Source of the DNA: VBAS01 sp035318985
GTDB taxonomy: Bacteria > Bacteroidota > Bacteroidia > Chitinophagales > Chitinophagaceae
Assembly: GCA_035318985.1 (NCBI GenBank)
Contig: DATHDP010000063.1
Coordinates: forward strand, 1 to 58,317
Reading direction: 5' to 3'
Length of the DNA stretch: 58,317 bases
In this document: positions 1 to 10,064 of the stretch, in pieces
Layout of the letters: each line of letters opens with the position of its first letter
How positions within the stretch are numbered: the first letter of the stretch is position 1
The notes under the pieces: model-generated
What the model was told of the DNA's origin: nothing
The model's input: only the letters and a program-made list of their open reading frames with translations
Databases searched by the model: none
Program-made: the position numbers and the translations under genes

Positions 1-81
1 GCCAAATGCAATCGCACATAGCATTACAATTACCAACAAAGCAATTAATACGGGAAAGAAAAATTTATTTTGCCTGAACAC
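1..81 (-). CDS. FecCD/HmuU-type heme or iron ABC transporter permease (N-terminal fragment, cut by window edge)
   Basis: Only the first 27 codons are in the window. The reading begins at a GTG (81-79) that overlaps the end of the hmuT-like gene by 17 bases, in another frame. The peptide has a short charged start (MFRQNK) followed by a continuous hydrophobic stretch ending in IAFG, which fits the first membrane helix of FecCD-family permeases. Context supports this: the permease normally follows the periplasmic binding protein in hmuTUV operons. The start choice and the family rest on this short stretch plus position, so the call is moderate. Confidence 0.6.
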   Translation of the reverse strand, partial: MFRQNKFFFPVLIALLVIVMLCAIAFG

Positions 82-952
82 TCTGATGTAAAAGTTTCAT
101 TAGTTTAAGAATATTCTCACCGCTACGTGGACCGAAATAAACAAGATCATGTTCTTCAAAGCGAACGATACGTTTATTTTTTCCTGCATTGGTTAATGAC
201 ACACCGGGTACGCCTTCAATAAATTTATCCATGCTTCCCATTTGATCAAAACCAAAATCAGTGGCAATAATAATATCTGGGTTTGCAGTGGCAACTGCTT
301 CAGCGCTTATTTGCCGGGCGCCTTTTGCATCATAGATCGCCGTTTTACCACCAGCCATTTTGATCATTTTATCACCAACCCCATTTCTTCCACTCATTAC
401 AAAGTAAACATTGTTCGCTCTTCCAAAGTGAATGATCATTACTTTGGGTGTATCTACAAGATTCAATGCTTTTAACGAATCAGCGGCGATCGCAATGTCA
501 TTATCCATTTTTTTAATAATAGAATCTGCTTTTGCATCTTCTCCAAAAAAATTACCAAGATCTTTTAATAACAATTTTGCGCTGTCAATTGTATTGGCAC
601 CGCCGAACACTTTTATATTTAAACCTGCATTAGTTATTTGAGGTAATACATTGTCTGGTCCTATATCATTACTGTGAATTACTAATTCCGGGTTCATGGC
701 AATAATACTTTCAGGGCTTAATGCACGATGATAGCCTACAGTCTTTAATAATTTAGCACTATCAGGGTAAGTACTGCTAAGATCAACTGCTACCAGGTCA
801 TGTCCTTTGCCCAAAGCAAAAACCATTTCAGTTAAATGTTTTGAAAGAGAGACTATACGCTGATCTTTTTTACCATCTGCTTCTTTATTCCTGAACCTGT
901 CGCATGAAAACAATGTAACCGATAAAAGAAATAATAAAATAATTTTTTTCAT
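65..952 (-). CDS. hmuT: Heme ABC transporter substrate-binding lipoprotein (HmuT-like)
   Basis: 295 aa. An N-terminal lipoprotein signal ends in the lipobox LFSC (Cys17), so the protein is probably membrane-anchored and periplasmic. The remainder is a class III periplasmic binding protein (BtuF/FhuD/HmuT fold): a first lobe with IVSLSKHLTEMVFALG, then GYHRALSPESI around residues 73-83, then a second lobe ending GENILKLMKLL. The Tyr in GYHRALS is where HmuT/ShuT proteins carry their heme-ligating tyrosine, which favours heme over a siderophore. It lies 63 bases after the TonB-dependent receptor and overlaps the permease, so the three form an operon carrying substrate from outer membrane to cytoplasm. 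Heme specificity is inferred from family resemblance. Confidence 0.8.
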   Translation of the reverse strand: MKKIILLFLLSVTLFSCDRFRNKEADGKKDQRIVSLSKHLTEMVFALGKGHDLVAVDLSSTYPDSAKLLKTVGYHRALSPESIIAMNPELVIHSNDIGPDNVLPQITNAGLNIKVFGGANTIDSAKLLLKDLGNFFGEDAKADSIIKKMDNDIAIAADSLKALNLVDTPKVMIIHFGRANNVYFVMSGRNGVGDKMIKMAGGKTAIYDAKGARQISAEAVATANPDIIIATDFGFDQMGSMDKFIEGVPGVSLTNAGKNKRIVRFEEHDLVYFGPRSGENILKLMKLLHQSVQAK

Positions 953-1015
953 AACAATAATTTTAAAAATAAGGGGCAGTCCAAAACTGCCCCGTTTTGA
1001 TCCATAGGTACAAGG

Positions 1016-3445
1016 CTATAGGTTATATTTTAAATTAATTCCGCCAAATACATTTGCATTTTTAGGAGCCGGTATATAAGCATCTGGTAACTGGTTCACA
1101 AAAACCATGATGTAATATTTCGCACCAGTAATATTTGTAGCGCCGAAATACAGATCAAGGTCAAAATGATTTCCAAGACTTTTCTGCCAACCAACTTTGG
1201 CATTTAATAAATTATAATTTTTAGCATAGAGATCATTCAAAGATGTAATAGGCACCCTGTCTTTATAGTTCCAATTCACATTACCATATAAACCATGCGC
1301 CATCATCAGGTCTACACCAAGATTCGTCATGATCTTTGCAACACCACCAACTTTTTTACCACTGTAATCTTCAGTTAATGTCACTGATTTTTGAATTTTG
1401 AAATCGTCGCCATATTCAAAATCAGAATACGTGAGATTAGCAAACGGACGGATCATTTTGAAAAACCCATTGTCAGATTGATAAGCTGTGAATTTCAACA
1501 ATGCTTCAACCCCATTATGGATCTGTGTACCACCATTTACCACATAAGAATATAATGTGGTAGTAGGCGATGCAGGGGATTGAACTGAAACTGCAGTCAT
1601 CTTATTAGAGAACTCTGCATGGAAGTATGCAAGCTCATAAACAAATCTGCTGTTCATTAATTGTCCTTTTGTACCAACTTCAAACTGGTTTCCGATTTCT
1701 GGTTTCAGATCCTCATTCACTCTTCCTGTTGCTGGTGTAGCTGGTGTTGTAACTGCCGGAGTAGTGATAAAGAAATAAGAACTTACCGGTGCTTTGTATC
1801 CTTTGCTATACGATGCGTACACCGATACATGTTTGTTAAACACCTTATTGACCGCAAAGTGCGGAGCGATCATGTTGTTATATTTCTTATTATAATCTGC
1901 TGGTCTTGTCGCAATCGCAGGGTTGAAGCGATCATGTAATGTGATCTTCATATTGCTGGCGCCTACACCTCCTGTAAATGACAGGTCATTCTTTAATGAC
2001 AAAGTCCATTCTGTAAACAAAGAACCTGTTGTGCTGACAAAAGCAGTGTTTGATGTGTTCGCATTGATGACCCAATAAGGGCTTACTCCATACACCCATG
2101 TATTTGGATTAGGGTCATTGGGATCAGCTTTCATATTAAAGCCAACAACGTTTGCATCCTGGCGCTGTGTTTCAATACCCGTTATTCCACTTAGGGTAGC
2201 CCCGTTATTCATAGAAATTTTTGTATTGAATACAGAACGAAGGCCATAATTGATCGTATTCTTATCGGTCCAACCGCCTGCACTGCTTGCATTGCTTGTA
2301 AATCCTGTTCCAAACACCGTGGTCGTATTTGAAATGCCTTTTGAAATATCATAGGTATGTCCGATACCAGCTCTTATTGTAATTACATTGCTGTGCGCAT
2401 TTCTTTTTATATACTCAGGATTGCCAGAGTAATCATCATTATCCCATTGCGTAGTTGTCAACTCGCCAAGTCGTTCATCATAGCTGTTGCTGTAACCAAC
2501 ATAGGTATTGATGCTTTGTTTTTCATTTGGCCGGAAATTACCGGAGAAGTTGACAAAATCTTTTTTTGATTTATTGTGAATTGAAAAACCATCAGACTTT
2601 TGATGTCCATAGTTCAGCACAATGGAAGAACGTTCATTATCCATTTCAAACTGAGTAGTAAAACGTTGCAATCCATAATTACCAATCATCACTTCCTGGC
2701 CAATAGATGTTTTTCCTCTCTCGGGTTTGATCGTACTTAAGTTAATAGCTCCAGAAATTGCTAACCCATATAAAGTGCCAGCCGGACCTTTGGTTACTTC
2801 CACATTTCCGACAGAACCGTAATCAAGATCATCAAATGTAGAAATGCCTTCAGCATCTGTTAATGGAATGCCGTTCACATAAACTTTATATCCTTGTCCG
2901 TCAAAATTGCTGCTGATACCTCTTGTTCCTCTTGATCCGTTTCCATAGCCTCTTATATTAAATTGTTGTCCACCAGAAACAGATCTCCTGTTCATTGTCA
3001 CGCCGGGAACATTGGTTTGGATCGCATCATCTAAAAATAAACCTGTTCCTCTTTTTAATTCCAATGGTGACAATTTAGTGATAGAAGCAGGTTGATATAA
3101 AAGTGCTTTATTAATATTGGAAGTAGCGCTTATTTCTACATTCTCCAGCGTCCGCCCTGCAGGCTCCAAAGAAATTTTTAATTCAGCATCGCAATTTTTT
3201 ATACTCAGAGAATATGTTTCATAACCAACGAAACTGATCGTTATTTTTTTGGTTTTATTGCAGTCAATTGAAAAATTGCCGTCCTGGTCTGTTGTAATAC
3301 CTCCGCTACCGGCAAATGTTATTGAAGCCCCGGCCAGCGGCTTACTGGTTTCTTTATCTGTTACCTTTCCACGAAGTGTTTGTTGCGCAAAAGCAGTTAA
3401 TGATATGGTCAATAGTAATATAGCAGATAGAATTATGTTTTTCAT
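1016..3445 (-). CDS. TonB-dependent outer-membrane receptor, heme/iron uptake operon
   Basis: 809 aa. A signal peptide (about residues 1-20, ending TAFAQ) precedes a carboxypeptidase-D-regulatory-like domain (about 22-105), a plug domain (about 115-240, with QFNIRGYG and VEVTKGPAGTLYG) and a 22-strand-type beta-barrel that ends in a terminal aromatic-rich strand (GGINLKYNL). There is no SusD partner, which points to iron complexes or heme rather than glycans. It lies directly upstream of the HmuT-like lipoprotein and permease, so it is the likely outer-membrane entry step of that system. The substrate is inferred from the neighbours; I did not recognise a FRAP/NPNL heme-receptor signature. 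Confidence 0.85.
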   Translation of the reverse strand: MKNIILSAILLLTISLTAFAQQTLRGKVTDKETSKPLAGASITFAGSGGITTDQDGNFSIDCNKTKKITISFVGYETYSLSIKNCDAELKISLEPAGRTLENVEISATSNINKALLYQPASITKLSPLELKRGTGLFLDDAIQTNVPGVTMNRRSVSGGQQFNIRGYGNGSRGTRGISSNFDGQGYKVYVNGIPLTDAEGISTFDDLDYGSVGNVEVTKGPAGTLYGLAISGAINLSTIKPERGKTSIGQEVMIGNYGLQRFTTQFEMDNERSSIVLNYGHQKSDGFSIHNKSKKDFVNFSGNFRPNEKQSINTYVGYSNSYDERLGELTTTQWDNDDYSGNPEYIKRNAHSNVITIRAGIGHTYDISKGISNTTTVFGTGFTSNASSAGGWTDKNTINYGLRSVFNTKISMNNGATLSGITGIETQRQDANVVGFNMKADPNDPNPNTWVYGVSPYWVINANTSNTAFVSTTGSLFTEWTLSLKNDLSFTGGVGASNMKITLHDRFNPAIATRPADYNKKYNNMIAPHFAVNKVFNKHVSVYASYSKGYKAPVSSYFFITTPAVTTPATPATGRVNEDLKPEIGNQFEVGTKGQLMNSRFVYELAYFHAEFSNKMTAVSVQSPASPTTTLYSYVVNGGTQIHNGVEALLKFTAYQSDNGFFKMIRPFANLTYSDFEYGDDFKIQKSVTLTEDYSGKKVGGVAKIMTNLGVDLMMAHGLYGNVNWNYKDRVPITSLNDLYAKNYNLLNAKVGWQKSLGNHFDLDLYFGATNITGAKYYIMVFVNQLPDAYIPAPKNANVFGGINLKYNL

Positions 3446-3554
3446 TATGTAAGTTGATATAAATTAAGAGTATGAATAGTAATATGGAAACACTACATCA
3501 CCCTGCAAAAACAGGATCATATTTGTTTCAGGAAAAAAATAAAATTGAGAAAAC

Positions 3555-4061
3555 TCATGCCTTTGGAGGAGGAATATTAATTTCTTCAAAGGAAGAAACA
3601 AGGATCACATTAAAACGTGAATATGCTGAAGGGACAGAAAAAAATGTTGATTGCTCTTCATCGTTCATACAAACAAGATCAACCAACAAAGATTTTATAT
3701 TATTTTTTTCTTGTTTATTGCCATGATTTGCATTTACTGCTTTTGAAAGACCATCAAGCAATTGCTTTTCCTTTTTATCATTGATACAGTACAAAAAAGT
3801 TTTTCCATCAGCTTTTTTGATGCGGGCAACATCATATAAAGTGCCTTCAATAGAAAATTCTTTGTTTTCCTCTTCCCAAACGATCTTATCACCAAATTCT
3901 TCCGCTACAAATACCTCCAATGAAGATTCAGGAATAAGAGTAAGCATCTCTCTTTCCATTTCTTCTTTAATGATGTATTGATGAACCGTGTAAATAAAGT
4001 AATAACCAACCTGGCTGGTAAACAGTATTGCGAGAAGTGAAGCAGTTAATGCCTTTTTCAA
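3555..4061 (-). CDS. Small secreted or membrane-anchored protein of unknown function heading the heme/iron operon
   Basis: 168 aa, read from a TTG (4061). No in-frame ATG fits better, and the TTG gives a clean signal-anchor (KKALTASLLAILF, about residues 2-25). The rest is acidic and probably periplasmic, with two Cys residues and a Pro-rich tail (INIPPPKA). I do not recognise the family; similar small proteins ending in a Pro-rich motif precede metal or heme receptors in Bacteroidota, from memory. It is 109 bases upstream of the TonB-dependent receptor on the same strand, so co-transcription is likely. Function unknown; a role in heme or metal handling is only positional inference. Confidence 0.6.
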   Translation of the reverse strand: MKKALTASLLAILFTSQVGYYFIYTVHQYIIKEEMEREMLTLIPESSLEVFVAEEFGDKIVWEEENKEFSIEGTLYDVARIKKADGKTFLYCINDKKEKQLLDGLSKAVNANHGNKQEKNNIKSLLVDLVCMNDEEQSTFFSVPSAYSRFNVILVSSFEEINIPPPKA

Positions 4062-4182
4062 TTGGTTTTTTATTGAGCGGCTAAGGTAGATATTTTTCTT
4101 TATAGGCCACGTTCGCCGATGTGTATCATTAAAATAAAAGTAACTTCCAATATTTATTAATGTCCCTTTAAAAAGTTTTTAT

Positions 4183-5223
4183 ATGAAAATTAAAAATCAA
4201 CCGGAAAATCTATTGGAATGGGTTGCGTTGAAAGCAAACCTTGCTCCTATTCCACTTATAGATACACAGGTTGCATTTAATGCGGCCCGTGCTATTATGG
4301 CTGCAGCAGAGCTTGGAATTTATGAAGCGATAGGAAAAAATTCAAAAACCGCAGGCGACATATCATCAGCATGTAACACGCATCCTGAAGCAACAAGACA
4401 TTTGCTTGATGCTCTTGTAGGCATTGGTTATTTGCAATGGAGCAATGGAAATTATTCACTGAAACAAAAATTTCATAAGTGGTTGCTGAAAGAAAGTGAA
4501 TCAAACCTGATCGGTAAGCTGCGTTTTCAAATACTTGAATGGGAATGGATGGCTAAGCTTGAAGATTATGTTCGTACCGGCAAAACATTGGAAATGCATA
4601 GCGCTATGGCGCCAAGAGAATGGCAACTATACCAGGAAGGAATGAGAGATCTTTCGGTGAACGTTGCAAAAGAAGTTGCTCCTAAAATTCCTGTACCAAA
4701 TGGAGCAATCTCAATGCTTGATATTGGCGGTTCTCATGGATTATTTTCTATTGAACTGTGTAAAAGACATCCGTCATTATCAAGTACGATAATGGAATTG
4801 CCCGGCTCGATAGAAGCTGCAAGTGCAATTGCTAAAAGATATGATACAACGAATCGTGTAAACTATGTTGCAGGAAATGCATTGACTGATGATCTTGGAA
4901 AAGAAAAATATGATCTTATAATGATCAACAACGTCGTTCATCATTTTACTAGCGAACAAAATTTAGCATTGGCAAAAAAAATTGCTGCTGCATTGAAACC
5001 CGGTGGGGTTTATGCGATTGGTGAATTCATTCGTCAATCAAAACCGGGTGAAGGTGGTGTAGCTGCTTCTACGACCGGTCTTTATTTTTCACTCACCAGT
5101 TCATCTGGTACATGGTCAATAGATGAAATGGAAGGCTGGCAAAAAAGTGCAGGATTAAAAATTGAAAAGCCTGTATCGCCAATGTCATTACCCGGGTGGA
5201 AAATTCTGATTGCGAGAAAATAA
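4183..5223 (+). CDS. SAM-dependent methyltransferase, plant-type O-methyltransferase (family 2) fold
   Basis: 346 aa. An N-terminal winged-helix dimerisation domain (about residues 20-110, AAELGIYEAIG) is followed by a Rossmann methyltransferase domain. SAM motif I is MLDIGGSHGLFSIELC (about 183-198). A second motif, MINNVVHHF, precedes the LKPGG loop and GEFIR strand, matching the acetylserotonin/caffeate O-methyltransferase family (PF00891-like) or the related C-methyltransferases. The protein is cytoplasmic and the substrate cannot be read from sequence. It is divergent from the heme operon and probably monocistronic, with an 84-base gap to the next gene. Confidence 0.8.
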   Translation: MKIKNQPENLLEWVALKANLAPIPLIDTQVAFNAARAIMAAAELGIYEAIGKNSKTAGDISSACNTHPEATRHLLDALVGIGYLQWSNGNYSLKQKFHKWLLKESESNLIGKLRFQILEWEWMAKLEDYVRTGKTLEMHSAMAPREWQLYQEGMRDLSVNVAKEVAPKIPVPNGAISMLDIGGSHGLFSIELCKRHPSLSSTIMELPGSIEAASAIAKRYDTTNRVNYVAGNALTDDLGKEKYDLIMINNVVHHFTSEQNLALAKKIAAALKPGGVYAIGEFIRQSKPGEGGVAASTTGLYFSLTSSSGTWSIDEMEGWQKSAGLKIEKPVSPMSLPGWKILIARK

Positions 5224-5307
5224 ATTTTTGCGTACAGATCAAAATCAAATTGAACGATCTTTGATCGAAGAAAGCATTTGGTTAAATTTAGACATGCAAC
5301 AATAAGA

Positions 5308-5946
5308 ATGAAAAATAGCTTTTTAAAAAAAATGCTCTTTATCGTATTTTGGATTGCTATTCTATTTATATCATTCTATTTTTATTTTAATAGTGTCTCC
5401 CCATACTTTAAAGGGTCTCTTAGCCCGAGAAAAGAAAGTGAAAAATGGTGGCTTATTGTCCATTTTTCTGGTGCCGCCTGCACTTTAATTTTAGGGCCTC
5501 TTCAATTTTGGCCATATTTCAGAAATCGTTTCAGGCGTTGGCATCGATTAGCAGGAAAATTCTACATAGGAGGTTCAATCGTCTCGGCTCTGATGGTTTT
5601 TTATTTACTCTCAAATTATCCATTACCTGGTTCAGTACCCTCTCTTGGCTTACTCGCCGTTATTTGGCTTTTTACTACTATTACAGCATTCTGGTTTGCA
5701 GTTAAGAAAAACTTTAAGCTACACAAACAATTCATGATACGTTCTTATGTTTGTGGATTTGCGTTTGTTTTTATTAGATTGCTCCCTTTAATAAATCAAT
5801 ATACAGGTCTATTCAATTTTATTAAAGATGAAGAAGTACAATTCACAGTTTATGAATGGATATGCTGGGTTTATCCCCTTATGATGACAGAATTTATTTT
5901 AATATGGTGGCCATCAGTGTCAAAGCTTAAAGTATCAAAAAGATAA
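5308..5946 (+). CDS. DUF2306 family integral membrane protein
   Basis: 212 aa from the ATG at 5308. An upstream in-frame TTG (5278) would add ten residues that do not improve the signal-anchor. About six membrane segments are visible. The DUF2306 signature is clear: a first helix, then VHFSGAACTLILGPLQF with HRLAGKFYIGG (about 50-90), and later LHKQFMIRSYVCGFAF (about 135-150). The conserved His and Arg residues facing the membrane resemble cytochrome-b561-like proteins, but the function of the family is not established. It is a stand-alone gene with no partner that clarifies a role. Confidence 0.75.
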   Translation: MKNSFLKKMLFIVFWIAILFISFYFYFNSVSPYFKGSLSPRKESEKWWLIVHFSGAACTLILGPLQFWPYFRNRFRRWHRLAGKFYIGGSIVSALMVFYLLSNYPLPGSVPSLGLLAVIWLFTTITAFWFAVKKNFKLHKQFMIRSYVCGFAFVFIRLLPLINQYTGLFNFIKDEEVQFTVYEWICWVYPLMMTEFILIWWPSVSKLKVSKR

Positions 5947-6127
5947 AGTCTGTTGCCAACATAAGGTTTTCTGCTATACTGCTGAAGAACACATATTGAT
6001 CATCCGGCAATAGAATAAATCTTTTCAGCTTTTACGCCGATTTCTATGACAAAGCCAAACTGTTTGTCAAAAAACATAATTACTTCAGGATCTGCAGATA
6101 CATTTGCGGCTCAACAAACAAAGCAAT

Positions 6128-8611
6128 GTGAAAAAAGGGATTTTGTTCGGTTTAATGTTGTGTATATTTTCCGCTACCCAATCGCAAACAAAAGAAAAGA
6201 CCGATGCTAAGGCTAAGATATCAGGAACTGTAATTGATTCCTCATCGAACACGCCGATCGAATATGCGACTGTTACTTTATTTAAGCAGGGAGAAACAAA
6301 ACCATTCAATGGCGCTACTACTGATAAAGTTGGAAATTTTACAGTAACGAACGTGTCTCCGGGTGCTTTCACTGTCGTTGTGGAGTCTATCGGTTATTCC
6401 CCATTTTCAATTAAGAATGTTACCATCAATGAGAAACATGACATTGTCAATCTGAAAAATATCTTGCTTTCAAAAAATGAGCAAACATTGCAAAATGTTA
6501 CCGTAGTTGCACAAAAAAAACTAATAGAGAATAAAATTGATAAACTTGTTTTCAACGCGGAGAGAGATATCACTTCACAGACAGGCATTGCAACAGATGT
6601 GTTAAAAAAAGTGCCCCAGGTATCTGTTGATGTGGATGGAAACGTAGAACTGGCAGGCAGTTCGAGTATACGATTCCTGATCAACGGAAAACCTTCCACT
6701 GCATTTGGCAGTAGTATTACTGATGTTTTACAATCAATTCCCGCAAGCCAGATAAAAAGTATTGAGGTAATAACAAACCCGGGTGCCAAATACGATGCGC
6801 AGGGATTGGGAGGGATCATCAATATTATATTAAAGAAGAGTACTGCCCAGGGTATAAATGGAAATGTTTCTTTAACAGCGGGAACGATCATGCAAAACGG
6901 GTCGTTCAATTTCAATGCCCGCAAAGGGAAATTCGGTGTAAATGCTTTTTTAAGCGGCAATGCAAGACTTACTACAACTACACCGGCAAGTTCTAAACGC
7001 ATTTCAACTGATACTGCTACGAAATTAAATGCATTGTTACAACAGGATGGCAGCGGTGATTTCAACAGGCATGGGTATCAATCAGGTCTTGGTTTTGACT
7101 GGACATACAAAGAAAAAAATAATTTTTCAGGCTCTTTGAGTTATAACAATTTTGGTAATAAAGGAACCGGTTTTATTGACCAATCAGAAATTATTCGGAA
7201 CGATGCTGCGGTGATCCTATCCGAAATTAATTCTACAAATCATACAGGCAATAAGTTCGGCGAACATAGCATTGACGCAGGGTTGAATTACAAACGAAGT
7301 TTTTCAAAAGAAGACCAGGAATTGGAGATCGATGTTAATTCAAGCACTGCCCATAATATCAGGGCATCAGCCAACGATCAATTCTTTCAGCCCCAGGATT
7401 CTTTGATCTACGGAACAAGTGGTAACAACCCGGCAAAGGAGAATGAAACTGAAGTTGCAATAAATTATGTACAGCCACTTCGTAAAGATGTGAATCTTGG
7501 TGTTGGAGGAAAACTGAGTTCTTATGACATTTCCAGTACATCCGATGTCCTTCTTTGGCAAGATCCACAGAAAAATTATTTGTATGATTCAACCTTATCG
7601 AATTCGCTGGACTATCATCAGAAGGTTTACGCATTCTATTCTGAAATGAATTTTCATGTGGGTAACATCTTTGATGCTAAGCTTGGAGGACGATATGAAC
7701 GTACAGAGGTCAGCTCATTTTATTCGACTACGCCGGAAAAAGTCAATAACGGGTACAACACTTTTGTTCCCTCCTTTTTTATTTTAAGAAGGTTAGGTGA
7801 AAAAAAAACATTGAAATTTAATTACTCAAAACGAATTGAACGGCCTGATTACGGTGATCTGAATCCTTACATCAATACAAGTGATCCCAAAAATGTTTCT
7901 ACAGGTAATCCCGATCTAAAACCAGAGATCGGTAACCGCTATGAATTAACCTACAACCACGAACTGGGCAAATCCGGATCATTTATGGTGACACTATTTT
8001 ACAGGGAAAATAAAAATGATATACAGCCCTTCATCGTTTACTATCCTTCGATACAGGTGGGTGATACTGTTTATACAAACGTTGCGGTTACTACCCGTGA
8101 GAACATAGGTACTGAGAAAAATATCGGCACAAATATTTTTTGTGATCTTCATATTGATTCCAAACTGAACATTCGAAGTAATCTTTTCTTTTTTTACAGG
8201 CATACGATCAACCAGGTGGATACAGGTTATAATTCAAACAGCACTAATTATCGTTTTAACCTGAATGCCACGTACCAGTTTAATAAAGATCTCGCGGCAG
8301 AGTTCTTTGGAAATTTCAATTCAAAACGTCATGAAGCGCAGGGTCTTTATCCCTCCTTCACGTCGTACAGCCTGGCTATAAGAAAACTGCTATGGAATAA
8401 AAAAGGAAGTATTGCTCTTACAGCAAACAACTTCTTTAGTAAATACGTCAACCAACAAACCGATCTTTTTGGTCCTGGTTTTGTAACCAGTAATCTTCGT
8501 AAGGTTCCTTTCAGATCTATCGGTATCAACTTCACCTGGAAGTTTGGGAGATTAGAATTCAAAAAAGAAAAGGAAACCAATAATGAGAATCTAAATCCTC
8601 CTCCTGAATAA
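6128..8611 (+). CDS. TonB-dependent receptor-like outer-membrane beta-barrel protein
   Basis: 827 aa from the GTG at 6128; an in-frame TTG at 6104 would give 835 aa. I prefer the GTG because it yields a classical signal peptide (MKKGILFGLMLCIFSATQSQ) and because the TTG lies inside a TACATTTG match to the phylum -7 element. Domains: carboxypeptidase-regulatory-like (about 35-110), plug-like region with FLINGKPS and IEVITNPGAKYDAQG (about 185-225), then a large barrel of the outer membrane protein beta-barrel type (PF14905-like). Such proteins lack SusD partners and their substrates are mostly unknown. No operon partner is obvious. Confidence 0.8.
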   Translation: MKKGILFGLMLCIFSATQSQTKEKTDAKAKISGTVIDSSSNTPIEYATVTLFKQGETKPFNGATTDKVGNFTVTNVSPGAFTVVVESIGYSPFSIKNVTINEKHDIVNLKNILLSKNEQTLQNVTVVAQKKLIENKIDKLVFNAERDITSQTGIATDVLKKVPQVSVDVDGNVELAGSSSIRFLINGKPSTAFGSSITDVLQSIPASQIKSIEVITNPGAKYDAQGLGGIINIILKKSTAQGINGNVSLTAGTIMQNGSFNFNARKGKFGVNAFLSGNARLTTTTPASSKRISTDTATKLNALLQQDGSGDFNRHGYQSGLGFDWTYKEKNNFSGSLSYNNFGNKGTGFIDQSEIIRNDAAVILSEINSTNHTGNKFGEHSIDAGLNYKRSFSKEDQELEIDVNSSTAHNIRASANDQFFQPQDSLIYGTSGNNPAKENETEVAINYVQPLRKDVNLGVGGKLSSYDISSTSDVLLWQDPQKNYLYDSTLSNSLDYHQKVYAFYSEMNFHVGNIFDAKLGGRYERTEVSSFYSTTPEKVNNGYNTFVPSFFILRRLGEKKTLKFNYSKRIERPDYGDLNPYINTSDPKNVSTGNPDLKPEIGNRYELTYNHELGKSGSFMVTLFYRENKNDIQPFIVYYPSIQVGDTVYTNVAVTTRENIGTEKNIGTNIFCDLHIDSKLNIRSNLFFFYRHTINQVDTGYNSNSTNYRFNLNATYQFNKDLAAEFFGNFNSKRHEAQGLYPSFTSYSLAIRKLLWNKKGSIALTANNFFSKYVNQQTDLFGPGFVTSNLRKVPFRSIGINFTWKFGRLEFKKEKETNNENLNPPPE

Positions 8612-8757
8612 CAAGTGCTTTTATTCCAGACAATCATTTCAACTTGTGGAATTCTATAGTACTTTAGTGACTGGAGGGTATGAAAAAATTTATTCCTTAC
8701 TTCGTCGATGCATGAAGGGTAGCTGTAATTAATAAAAGCATTGAATTAACTATAGGC

Positions 8758-10029
8758 ATGCAAACAAATGAGATCAGCAACAGGTATAGAAATTTTGTTC
8801 TGATGATGTTGACACTTGTCTATGTCTTCAACTTTGTGGACCGGCAACTCATTGTCATTCTCCAGGAGTCAATAAAAAAAGACCTGAACCTTTCTGATAC
8901 CCAACTTGGCCTGCTCTCCGGATTTACATTTGCTATATTTTATGTTACCCTTGGTATTCCTATTGCCCGCCTTGCAGACAGAACGAACCGAAAAAATACT
9001 GTCGCCATATCCCTCAGTTTATGGAGTGCAATGACAGCCTTCTCGGGACTTGCACGAAATTTTATTCAATTGCTTTTGGCACGTATTGGTGTGGGGGTTG
9101 GTGAAGCAGGAGGAAGCCCCCCGGCCCATGCAATGATCTCTGATTACTTTCCACCTCAAAAACGATCCACTGCACTTTCAATATATTCAACAGGTATTTA
9201 TTTCGGTATCCTGATCGGTTTTTTAATGGGTGGTTATTTGAATCAGCATCTTGGGTGGCGAACTGCATTTTTTGTTGTTGGTATACCGGGTATAATTTTT
9301 TCAATACTTTTTTACGTGTCTGTTAAGGAACCCCGCAGGGGTGCAACTGATGTTACAGCAACATCAACGATCGGGAACCAATCATTGGGCAAAGTACTTA
9401 AGCAGCTATATTCAACCAACACATTTGTTTACCTGGCGCTGGCTACAGGTCTGCATGTGTTCTGCCTTTATGGTCTTCTTAATTGGACACCGTCTTTCCT
9501 CTCAAGGCTTCATGGTATGAAGAATTCCGAAATAGGTAGCTTGTTAGGTCCGATCTTCGGCATTAGTGGTGCAATTGGTTCGTTTGCCGGCGGATTCCTA
9601 ACTGATCATTTTGGAAAAAAAGATAAAAGGCAGTACTTGATAATTCCTGCTTATGCCGTCATTCTCTCTATTTTCTTTGCAGCCGGCGTTTTGTTTATAC
9701 AGAATACAACTTTATCACTGATCTGTTTGGGTTGTTGTGCCTCTTTACAAAGTGTATACCTGGGGCCATCAATTGCAGTGGCGCATAGCCTGGTTCCCGC
9801 ATCGATGCGATCACTTACTTCAGCTATTTTATTTTTTGTGTTGAATCTTATTGGTCTTGGCCTAGGTCCATTAGTTGTGGGAATCATCAGCGACAAACTT
9901 GCCCCGGCGCTTGGTAATGAATCCTTGCGATGGGCCATGTCAATTATAATAGTGATTGGTGCTGTATCAACAATATTCTTTTTTATTGCTGCCAAAAAAC
10001 TTGCAGTAGATCTAAAGCTAACACGTTAA
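8758..10029 (+). CDS. MFS transporter, spinster-like family
   Basis: 423 aa with about 12 predicted membrane helices. The first repeat carries FNFVDRQLIVILQESIKKDL and the loop RLADRTNRKN between helices 2 and 3, followed by LARIGVGVGEAGGSPPAHAM, which is the hallmark of bacterial spinster-like (Spns) major facilitator proteins. It sits in the inner membrane; the substrate is unknown, although relatives move lipids or organic acids. It ends 35 bases before the convergent FabG-like gene. The ATG at 8758 is the natural start. Confidence 0.8.
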   Translation: MQTNEISNRYRNFVLMMLTLVYVFNFVDRQLIVILQESIKKDLNLSDTQLGLLSGFTFAIFYVTLGIPIARLADRTNRKNTVAISLSLWSAMTAFSGLARNFIQLLLARIGVGVGEAGGSPPAHAMISDYFPPQKRSTALSIYSTGIYFGILIGFLMGGYLNQHLGWRTAFFVVGIPGIIFSILFYVSVKEPRRGATDVTATSTIGNQSLGKVLKQLYSTNTFVYLALATGLHVFCLYGLLNWTPSFLSRLHGMKNSEIGSLLGPIFGISGAIGSFAGGFLTDHFGKKDKRQYLIIPAYAVILSIFFAAGVLFIQNTTLSLICLGCCASLQSVYLGPSIAVAHSLVPASMRSLTSAILFFVLNLIGLGLGPLVVGIISDKLAPALGNESLRWAMSIIIVIGAVSTIFFFIAAKKLAVDLKLTR

Positions 10030-10064
10030 TAAAAAATATCTTAGCAAATAATGGGTCTGAAAGA

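Noticed and set aside
3472..3726. Plus-strand ORF of 84 codons
   Set aside because: It runs antisense over the small secreted protein gene and has no recognisable composition or signal; judged a shadow frame.
6104..6127. TTG start of the outer-membrane receptor-like gene
   Set aside because: It overlaps a TACATTTG promoter-like string and the GTG at 6128 gives a better signal peptide; both remain possible.
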